A DNA stretch of 64,000 bases from Xenorhabdus indica (GTDB lineage Bacteria; Pseudomonadota; Gammaproteobacteria; Enterobacterales; Enterobacteriaceae). Of the stretch, positions 58,049-64,000 are shown one piece after another. The stretch is from positions 1 through 64,000 of the forward strand of contig NZ_NKHP01000022.1 of the NCBI RefSeq assembly GCF_014467235.1, written 5' to 3'. Each line of letters starts with the position of its first letter. Positions within the stretch are counted from its first letter, which is position 1. A program made the translations under genes and the position numbers. Under the pieces are notes generated by a model. It did no database searches. It was not told where the DNA came from and was given only the letters and a program-made list of their open reading frames with translations.

Positions 58049-58593
58049 ATGACAAAATCCAACCCTAAACTAAGTTCAATATCAGTCCCAAACATCATGC
58101 TATTGCATTCCATCAATGCCAGACGTGATGAACTTATTAACTTACTGAATAACTGTGTCGAAAATGATGCTTCCATCGGTTTTATTGCACCACTAAAAGC
58201 AAATGAAGCAGGGCATTATTGGCAGGATGTCGAAGAAGACCTGGTATCTGGTCATCGTTTACTGTTGGTGGCGTTGGAAGATGAGCATATTGCAGGTTCA
58301 GTGCAACTTTCTCTTTGCCGGAAAAAAATGGACAGCATCGTGCTGATGTGGAAAAGCTAATGGTACATACAGACTATCGCCAGCGTGGGATTGGCAGAAT
58401 GCTAATGAATGAACTGGAAGAGCTGGCAAAGCAATACCAGCGTAGTTTGCTGGTGTTGGATACACGCACCAATGATCCAGCTTCTGCCCTTTATCGAAAA
58501 CTTGGCTTTGTTGAAGTCGGTGAAATCCCAAATTATGTTATTAATTCTATCGGTGAATTTTCAGCAACAACCTATTTCTATAAGTTGATTTGA
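58049..58593 (+). pseudogene. GNAT-family N-acetyltransferase interrupted at an A7 tract
   Basis: The first frame (ATG 58049) gives LSSISVPNIMLLHSINARRD, DASIGFIAPLKANEAGHYW and LVALEDEHIAGSVQLSLCRK, then stops at 58358-58360. The second frame continues as NGQHRADVEKLMVHTDYRQRG, GIGRMLMNELEELAKQYQRS and TNDPASALYRKLGFVEVGEI to 58593. The second part contains the GNAT motif A QRGIGRML. Joining the frames needs one extra A in the A7 run at 58322-58328: CRKK then reads on as NGQHR. The full protein would be about 181 residues. It may be a true frameshift mutation, a phase-variable gene, or one rescued by transcriptional slippage on the A tract. Confidence 0.75.
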
Positions 58594-58615
58594 GGTCTTT
58601 GATAATAAAACAAAA

Positions 58616-58642
58616 AAGCCCTGAGTTAAAAACTCAGGGCTT
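58616..58642 (-). terminator. Terminator of the tRNA-Asp transcript
   Basis: AAGCCCTGAGTT (58616-58627) and AACTCAGGGCTT (58631-58642) form a perfect 12-bp stem with a 3-base loop. On the minus strand TTTTTTG follows, making it a strong rho-independent terminator 8 bp past the tRNA. It can also work for the plus-strand GNAT gene. Confidence 0.9.
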
Positions 58643-58650
58643 ACAAATTC

Positions 58651-58727
58651 TGGCGGTGCGGACGGGACTCGAACCCGCGACCCCCGGCGTGACAGGCCGG
58701 TATTCTAACCAACTGAACTACCGCACC
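58651..58727 (-). tRNA. tRNA-Asp (GUC)
   Basis: On the minus strand the gene starts GGTGCGGTAGTTCAGTTGG, has anticodon loop CTGTCAC (anticodon GTC at 58691-58693 reversed), variable loop and T-arm GGGTTCGAGTCCC, and ends CCGCACCGCCA with an encoded CCA. The acceptor stem pairs fully over seven bases. It is close to E. coli tRNA-Asp and, as with E. coli aspV, adjoins dnaQ. Confidence 0.97.
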
Positions 58728-58871
58728 GCAGGGCGTTCTGGTTGAGAACGGGATGGATAATACGAGCCTCCGCACAATCCGTCAATCGCTTTTTATAATA
58801 AAATAGTGCACTTGCACAGTTTTTCACCTTAATGGCAAATTAATCCCCACTTATCATACTCTCAATCAATG

Positions 58872-59615
58872 TCATTGTTCAGATTCTGTTCGCCATAAAC
58901 AACTTCCCCCTTTCTTTTGCACCAGATCCAAACGGGACTCATGCTGAATCAATTCCTCGTCAGAAGCATAAATAACTCTCAACCCCGCCTGAGGGCGAGT
59001 GATTTTTTGAATTTCTGCAACCTGCGCATTGTTGGATACTTCTCCTTCCATTGAAAAAGCCAGTGATGTCTGACCACCAGTCATTGCCAGATAGACATCC
59101 GCCAGAATTTCGGCATCAAGTAATGCGCCGTGGAGAGTACGTTTCGAGTTATCAATATGGTAACGATCGCACAACGCATCAAGGTTGTTACGTTTACCGG
59201 GGAAAAGCTGCCTTGCCAGCATCAAACTATCCGTAATCGTACAAAATTCCGCGGTTGGCGGAATATCACGATTAAGTTTGCTGAACTCATAATCCATAAA
59301 GCCGATATCGAACGTCGCGTTGTGGATGATCAGCTCAGCCCCACGGATAAATTCAATAAATTCGTCAGCAATATCAGCAAATTTGGGTTTATCCAGCAAA
59401 AATTCATCACTGATACCATGAACCTCAAACGCTTCCGGATCAACCAAGCGTTCAGGTTTAATATAGATATGGAAATGACGTCCTGTAAGGCGGCGGTTGA
59501 TGACTTCCACCGCGCCGATTTCAATGATGTTATGCCCCTCGTAGTGAATTCCCAGTTTATTCATACCGGTTGTTTCGGTATCGAGGACGATTTGACGGGT
59601 AATTGCAGTGCTCAT
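58872..59615 (-). CDS. dnaQ: DNA polymerase III epsilon subunit (3'-5' proofreading exonuclease)
   Basis: A 247-residue DEDDh exonuclease. The Exo I motif VLDTETTGMNK, Exo II LIIHNATFDIGFMDYE and Exo III region HGALLDAEILADVYL with the catalytic His/Asp are present. The C-terminal tail, which binds the polymerase subunit in E. coli, is of normal length. It is divergent from rnhA across a 63-bp spacer, the conserved enterobacterial arrangement with overlapping promoters. Confidence 0.97.
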   Translation of the reverse strand: MSTAITRQIVLDTETTGMNKLGIHYEGHNIIEIGAVEVINRRLTGRHFHIYIKPERLVDPEAFEVHGISDEFLLDKPKFADIADEFIEFIRGAELIIHNATFDIGFMDYEFSKLNRDIPPTAEFCTITDSLMLARQLFPGKRNNLDALCDRYHIDNSKRTLHGALLDAEILADVYLAMTGGQTSLAFSMEGEVSNNAQVAEIQKITRPQAGLRVIYASDEELIQHESRLDLVQKKGGSCLWRTESEQ

Positions 59616-59678
59616 AGTGTTTTTTTGTGTCAGACTTAGAGTTTTGATTGAAGATAATATAGGAAGAGTCTACCAAAT

Positions 59679-60146
59679 ATGAGCAAACAGGTAGAAATTT
59701 TCACCGATGGTTCTTGTCTCGGTAATCCCGGCCCCGGTGGATATGGTGTTTTACTTCGTTATAAACAAAAGGAAAAAAAACTAAGTCAAGGTTATTTCCG
59801 CACGACCAACAACCGAATGGAACTTATGGCCGCCATTATCGGGCTGGAAGCACTCAAAGAGCCTTGTAACGTCATTCTGACCACCGATAGCCAATATGTC
59901 CGCCAGGGTATTACCCAATGGATCTACAACTGGAAAAAACGTGGCTGGAAAAAAGCGGACAAATCTCCCGTGATCAATGTTGATCTGTGGCAACGACTGG
60001 ATAAAGCCATTTCATCCCATAATATTGACTGGCGTTGGGTTAAAGGGCATACAGGCCATCGGGAAAATGAGTTATGTGATGAATTGGCTCGCACAGCGGC
60101 CAATGCCCCGACCCAAAATGATGATGGCTATATCAATGAAAACTGA
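59679..60146 (+). CDS. rnhA: Ribonuclease HI
   Basis: A 155-residue RNase HI that degrades RNA in RNA-DNA hybrids. Catalytic acidic residues are in [17 protein letters not shown] (Asp10), [16 protein letters not shown] (Glu48), [12 protein letters not shown] (Asp70) and the [10 protein letters not shown] region (Asp134). It shares its control region with dnaQ and is followed convergently by a methyltransferase gene 12 bp on. Confidence 0.97.
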   Translation: MSKQVEIFTDGSCLGNPGPGGYGVLLRYKQKEKKLSQGYFRTTNNRMELMAAIIGLEALKEPCNVILTTDSQYVRQGITQWIYNWKKRGWKKADKSPVINVDLWQRLDKAISSHNIDWRWVKGHTGHRENELCDELARTAANAPTQNDDGYINEN

Positions 60147-60158
60147 CCTAATAAGAAA

Positions 60159-60875
60159 TTAATAGCGTTGGTGAAAATTTTTCGCTGCCCCTAACGCATT
60201 ACTGAATTTAGGTTTCAACAATTTGGCCCGCATGGGATTGAGAGTTAAAGGTATTGTCCGCTTGCGGGCAATAATCACATTCAGACAACCAAGTATTGAT
60301 GTCGTATGCTCATAGAAACTATTTCCACTCTTCCACGGTAAGACATGGAAATTAGCATGGTAAAGAACTTCATAATTAAGCAAGCGAAGCCAGTCCAATT
60401 GACGAAAACGGGAAAACATTTGGGCACGGTAAGGTTGCCTGCGACATACAGGTGAAATCACTTTTTTCAGCCCTAATAAACTTATTGGATTAAAACCAGA
60501 AATGATCAACCAGCCGTCATCAATCATAATCCGATCCACCTCCCGAAGCAGCCAATGAGGATCAACACTATAAGTCAACATATGAGCCAATAAACAAGCA
60601 TCAACCGATTTCGCTTCGAAAGGAAGATAATGAGGATCGGCAATCACATCCATACTTTCGCCTGCCAATCCTACATTGACCTGGTGGCTGATCAGGCAAG
60701 AGCGACTGTCAATTTCTGCACTTAAATTACCGACCTTAACTAAATGAAAGCCAAAAATTTTTGGCCACCACGGTTCCAATTGACGTTCCAAAGCGACACG
60801 GTAATATTCTCCCCAAGGTAACTCAGCCCAAGATTCAGGAGGAGTTATTTGTTTGATTGCATGTAATGATTGCAT
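60159..60875 (-). CDS. yafS: SAM-dependent methyltransferase (YafS-like)
   Basis: A 238-residue class I methyltransferase-fold protein found between rnhA and gloB in enterobacteria. SIDSRSCLISHQVNVGLAG-like and DVIADPHYLPFEAKSVDACL include the acidic residue of the SAM-binding region, and LLAHMLTYSVDPHWLLREVD and DGWLIISGFNPISLLGLKKV are typical of YafS. The substrate is unknown. It is divergent from gloB with a small gap. Confidence 0.9.
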   Translation of the reverse strand: MQSLHAIKQITPPESWAELPWGEYYRVALERQLEPWWPKIFGFHLVKVGNLSAEIDSRSCLISHQVNVGLAGESMDVIADPHYLPFEAKSVDACLLAHMLTYSVDPHWLLREVDRIMIDDGWLIISGFNPISLLGLKKVISPVCRRQPYRAQMFSRFRQLDWLRLLNYEVLYHANFHVLPWKSGNSFYEHTTSILGCLNVIIARKRTIPLTLNPMRAKLLKPKFSNALGAAKNFHQRY

Positions 60876-60936
60876 GTCATCTTCCTTTCAACCTACAAAG
60901 CTATTGTTAAAAGCTATTGTTAAAATGAGGCATATA

Positions 60937-61692
60937 ATGAAGCTTATCAGGCTCCCCGCCCTTTCAGATAACTATATTTGGTTACTTTGTGATGAAGACA
61001 AACGTTGTGTCGTTATCGATCCTGCTGAATCACACCCCGTCGTGGAAATTTTAACAGCTAACCAACTTATTCCCGTTGCTATCTTGCTGACACACCATCA
61101 CTACGACCATGTTGGTGGTGTCGCTGGCTTATGTAAACAATATCCTGAATTACCTGTGTATGGTCCAGAAGAGACCCGAAGTAAAGGAGCTACCCATATT
61201 ATCCATGAACATGATGTCATTGATATTGGGCATTTCTCTTTCCAGATTATAGCATTACCGGGTCATACACTTGGTCACATCGCTTTCTATCAGGCACCTT
61301 ACCTGTTTTGTGGAGATACCCTGTTTTCAGGAGGTTGTGGCAGACTATTCGAAGGTACTGCTGAACAAATGTTTTCTTCTCTTGAAAAAATTGCATCGCT
61401 ACCCGATGACACATTGATTTGTTGTGCTCATGAATATACCGCCGCAAATTTGAAATTTGCGCAGTCAGTATTACCTGAAAATCAAACAATTCACGATTAC
61501 TATAAAAAAATTATTGAGTTACGCGAAAACAATCAGGCAACAGTGCCCACTGCTTTACAGACTGAGAGAAAAATTAACGTTTTTCTAAATTGTCACGATC
61601 TTGATTTACAAAAAAATATCGGTATCAAACCTAATTCAATACCACTTTCTTCTGTTTTTCAGCAATTAAGGGCTTATAAAGATCGATTTTGA
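60937..61692 (+). CDS. gloB: Hydroxyacylglutathione hydrolase (glyoxalase II)
   Basis: A 251-residue metallo-beta-lactamase-fold enzyme that hydrolyses S-lactoylglutathione to D-lactate and glutathione. The metal motif LTHHHYDHVGGV, GHTLGHIAFY, FCGDTLFSGGCGR and CCAHEYTAANLKFA give the full set of ligands. The start MKLIRLPALSDNYIWLL (60937), with GAGG upstream, is preferred over a longer in-frame start at 60853 that would overlap yafS. Confidence 0.95.
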   Translation: MKLIRLPALSDNYIWLLCDEDKRCVVIDPAESHPVVEILTANQLIPVAILLTHHHYDHVGGVAGLCKQYPELPVYGPEETRSKGATHIIHEHDVIDIGHFSFQIIALPGHTLGHIAFYQAPYLFCGDTLFSGGCGRLFEGTAEQMFSSLEKIASLPDDTLICCAHEYTAANLKFAQSVLPENQTIHDYYKKIIELRENNQATVPTALQTERKINVFLNCHDLDLQKNIGIKPNSIPLSSVFQQLRAYKDRF

Positions 61693-61764
61693 TTTTGTTG
61701 GGTTGTCTTCTGCGTAATAGGTCAGTATGATTGCTCACCTTTTAGGCATACATCAAAAGAAAAT

Positions 61765-63096
61765 ATGAAGACAAAAGCGATCTTGTTCGCGTCTGTCTTG
61801 CTTGCCGGGTGTCAATCGGGTCTCCAACCAAAGTCTCTCTCCCAGCAGCATACACAGAAAATGTCTTCGACTAATCAAAAAGCAGAAGGTATTGCAGAGC
61901 CAGACGAAACTGCAAACTGGAAGATAAGTCCAACAGCCCAACAAGATTTGTGGGGACATATCCGTGATGAGTTGAAGATGGAAATTCCTGACAATAACAG
62001 GGTACGTGAACAACAAAATTATTATCTGAGACACAAGAGCTATCTCCAAAATGTGGCGTTACGAGCAGAGCCATATATATATTGGATCGTTGAGCAGATT
62101 GATCAACGAAATATGCCCATGGAAGTGGTCTTACTTCCCATAGTGGAGAGTGCTTTTAATCCTCATGCTACATCTTACGCCAAAGCAGCAGGTTTGTGGC
62201 AGATTATCCCCAGTACAGGCCGCCATTATGGTTTGACACAGGATAAATGGTACGATGCTCGTCGTGATGTCGCTGCATCTACAACCGCAGCTTTAGACAT
62301 TCTTGAACGTTTGAACGTGCGTTTTAATGGGGATTGGTTATTAACTATCGCAGCTTATAACAGCGGCGAAGGCCGGATCATACGTGCAATCAAAGACAAT
62401 CAGTCGCGGGGAAAACCGACAGATTTTTGGTCATTAGCATTACCTCGTGAAACCATGCATTACGTCCCCAAAGTACTGGCGCTCAGTAATGTCATTCGTC
62501 ACAACGAAAAATTTGACCTTAAATTGCCAAAACCCAACAATCGACAGGCCCTTGCCAAAGTTGAAGTAGGGCAACAAATCACACTATCACAAGCTGCTGA
62601 GTTATCCGGGTTATCACTGACTTCCATCAAAACCTATAACCCTGGCTATAAGCAAGGGATGACATCTCCCTATGGGCCACATTACATTATGTTACCAAAA
62701 GAGAATGCCAGCCAGCTTAAACACTCGCTGGCAGATGAAAATGTTTTAAAAAATATCCGCCTGGCTGTTGCCAGAAATATTCGTCAGCTACAACAACAGA
62801 ATCATTACACTGTCCGTTCTGGTGATACGTTATCAGCAATTGCAAAACGTTTTAAGACATCTCATCATCAGCTACAAAGGTTAAATGGCTTGAAGACGGC
62901 TGACAGACTCAGAGTTGGACAAGTTTTGAAGGTTAATACTAGCGATTCTGTTACGTATCAGGTTCGCAAAGGTGATTCCTTTGCCAGCATCGCCAAACGG
63001 CATGGCGTAAATCTTAATGATCTGATGAATTGGAATAAAAAAATCAAGATCAAAGACATTAAACCCGGTATCGCTCTGACGCTTTATATTAACTGA
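61765..63096 (+). CDS. mltD: Membrane-bound lytic murein transglycosylase D
   Basis: A 443-residue outer-membrane lipoprotein. The signal ends with the lipobox LLAGC. The SLT domain carries the catalytic Glu in LPIVESAFNPHATSY and the GLWQIIPSTGRHYGLT segment. Two LysM repeats lie at the C-terminus (HYTVRSGDTLSAIAKRFKTS and TYQVRKGDSFASIAKRHGV). It cleaves the peptidoglycan glycan strand, forming 1,6-anhydromuropeptides. It follows gloB by 72 bp, the usual enterobacterial order, and is ended by a GC-rich hairpin. Confidence 0.95.
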   Translation: MKTKAILFASVLLAGCQSGLQPKSLSQQHTQKMSSTNQKAEGIAEPDETANWKISPTAQQDLWGHIRDELKMEIPDNNRVREQQNYYLRHKSYLQNVALRAEPYIYWIVEQIDQRNMPMEVVLLPIVESAFNPHATSYAKAAGLWQIIPSTGRHYGLTQDKWYDARRDVAASTTAALDILERLNVRFNGDWLLTIAAYNSGEGRIIRAIKDNQSRGKPTDFWSLALPRETMHYVPKVLALSNVIRHNEKFDLKLPKPNNRQALAKVEVGQQITLSQAAELSGLSLTSIKTYNPGYKQGMTSPYGPHYIMLPKENASQLKHSLADENVLKNIRLAVARNIRQLQQQNHYTVRSGDTLSAIAKRFKTSHHQLQRLNGLKTADRLRVGQVLKVNTSDSVTYQVRKGDSFASIAKRHGVNLNDLMNWNKKIKIKDIKPGIALTLYIN

Positions 63097-63120
63097 TTTA
63101 TCTTATCCACCAGCGTATAG

Positions 63121-63149
63121 CTTCCTGCCTTTCAGGCAGGGAGTTTTTA
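63121..63149 (+). terminator. mltD terminator
   Basis: CTTCCTGCCT (63121-63130) pairs with AGGCAGGGAG (63134-63143), with one G-T pair and a TTC loop, followed by TTTTT. It is 24 bp after the mltD stop. Confidence 0.85.
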
Positions 63150-63281
63150 CTGTGCCAGATATTATAACCTTGTACAAAACACATAATAATTCGAATATTC
63201 TCAATATATTTCAAGTTCAATAAAGGAATCTAACCTTGCCATCATTTACCAGTGATACAGATAATTTCCCTGATAGCTTCA

Positions 63282-63527
63282 ATGAAATATACAAACAGTT
63301 GCTACTTCCTGCCGGATACTACGTTTTATTCAGATATTCTGACCAGACAAGGCATATTTTTCACTGGAAATAAAGAAGGAAAAAGGGCCATACGAGTGTA
63401 TCCCTCTTGGGTATATCCTTTTTCAAAACAAGCAATTAAAACACAAAAATGGCAATCTTCATATTTTATAAATTTAGAAATTCAATTACTTTCCATCGAA
63501 AAATTTAATAAAATATTTTCTATCTAA
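63282..63527 (+). pseudogene. MepB-family protein remnant (C-terminal part)
   Basis: The frame reads GIFFTGNKEGKRAIRVYPSW, then FSKQAIKTQKWQSSYFI, matching the C-terminus of MepB-like proteins (NKEGKRAIRVYPxW and TSKQAxKTQKWQ motifs). The N-terminal two-thirds are not found in this frame. A second plus-strand frame from 63236 begins with FPDSFNEIYKQLLLPAGYY, which could be the original N-terminus before an internal deletion. MepB function is unknown. Low confidence about extent. Confidence 0.5.
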
Positions 63528-63865
63528 AACAGTAAATTTCCAATATTATTTAAATAATATAATCCTAAGAAAATAATTTGAAATATCATTTCAACTTGGT
63601 TATTGAAATAACTTCAACCAAAATACTGTGGGATTACAGGGCAACTGAATGGACGTTTTATAAACACGGATGGCACAAAAATAATATAATAATAGTCCGA
63701 ATTTAAAACAAATTAACACACACCGTTATTAAAATTAGTTTGAATATCATAACAAAAGTTCAACCGTCTCTAAAATTGAGAAATTTTTTAACAAAAATAG
63801 GCTGCTTTATTGTGTTACACAGCAGAACAGCCTATTTGTCGATTTTTATGTTCAAACGATCCTGC
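63528..63865. other. AT-rich spacer with a hairpin before the ABC-2 permease gene end
   Basis: No gene. AATAGGCTG/CAGCCTATT arms around 63797-63832 form a stem-loop that, on the minus strand, is followed by TTTTTG, so it is a likely terminator of the ABC-2 permease gene. Confidence 0.5.
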
Positions 63866-64000
63866 TTAGGTTCTCAGTCCCTTGCCCGACTCGATCAAAT
63901 ACCAAGCTAATAAGTAAAAACCGAAAATAAACATACCTAACATACCTAATGTCATTACCAGAGACACATCAGCAATACCGAGGAAACCATAGCGAAATCC
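63866..64000 (-). CDS. ABC-2 type transporter permease, C-terminal end (cut by window edge)
   Basis: The minus-strand frame entering at 64000 reads GFRYGFLGIADVSLVMTLGM, then a hydrophobic helix GMFIFGFYLLAWYLIESGKG, and ends LRT-stop at 63866. This matches the last membrane helix and tail of ABC-2 permeases of the YadH type, which work with a YadG-like ATPase in export. Only the last 44 codons are in the window. Confidence 0.7.
   Translation of the reverse strand, partial: GFRYGFLGIADVSLVMTLGMLGMFIFGFYLLAWYLIESGKGLRT

Noticed and set aside
51850..58600. Long plus-strand frames opposite fbaA, pgk, epd and tktA
   Set aside because: They are antisense shadows of highly conserved glycolytic and pentose-phosphate genes.

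Overview
The window looks like a chromosomal segment of an insect-associated member of the Morganellaceae, most likely Photorhabdus or Xenorhabdus. Evidence: moderate-to-low GC with AT-rich intergenic DNA, an IS1-family end whose InsA start reads MAKVDVVCRYCH, a PAS-LuxR solo regulator, enterobacterial core genes (dnaQ, rnhA, gloB, mltD, tktA, epd-pgk-fbaA) and a short dispersed palindrome with TTTCAAGTTG arms. The genus is inferred from protein and repeat style, not from a search.

Layout. 1-99: truncated end of an IS1-family element. 158-3808: three minus-strand genes (thiolase, MFS exporter, free-standing thioester reductase). 4466-7086: a decayed integrating element, with a tRNA-3'-end-like sequence, a frameshifted tyrosine recombinase, a MobH-type relaxase remnant with stop codons, and the 5' end of a group II intron abutting a 5'-truncated GlxA-type regulator. 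7649-14790: metabolic genes (DUF1479, AbgT transporter, frmA-fghA formaldehyde detoxification, and a DUF1348/TetR divergent pair with two clear operator-like repeats). 15418-16873: an XRE-type regulator overlapping a VUT-family membrane transporter, next to about 1.8 kb of very AT-rich DNA without a gene. 18697-21138: a broken GNAT gene, a PAS-LuxR regulator and an NCS1 permease.

21194-33960 is a complete myo-inositol catabolic locus: iolA-iolD-iolG-symporter-Idh-iolC-iolE-iolB on the minus strand, with iolR diverging. Two near-identical 18-bp palindromes sit in the iolA/iolR spacer and a weaker match sits before iolG. Inositol would be imported by the SSS symporter, oxidised by IolG, dehydrated by IolE, hydrolysed by IolD, isomerised by IolB, phosphorylated and cleaved by the fused IolC/DUF2090 protein, and finished by IolA.

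35700-49632 is the homoprotocatechuate (4-hydroxyphenylacetate) pathway: hpaR, hpaG1, hpaG2, hpaE, hpaD, hpaF, a succinate-semialdehyde-dehydrogenase-like gene, hpaH, hpaI, hpaX, hpaA, hpaB, hpaC. A 191-residue protein with a Cys-His-Asp arrangement, unlike the catabolic enzymes, is inserted between hpaA and hpaB.

50306-64000 holds core genes: a peptide transporter, fbaA-pgk-epd, tktA, a GNAT gene broken at an A7 tract, tRNA-Asp(GUC), dnaQ, rnhA, a yafS-like methyltransferase, gloB, mltD, a MepB-like remnant and the 3' end of an ABC-2 permease gene. The most unusual items are the Cys-His-Asp protein in the hpa cluster, the decayed ICE with intron fragment, the XRE/VUT pair, and the paired operator-like palindromes at the iol and TetR loci.
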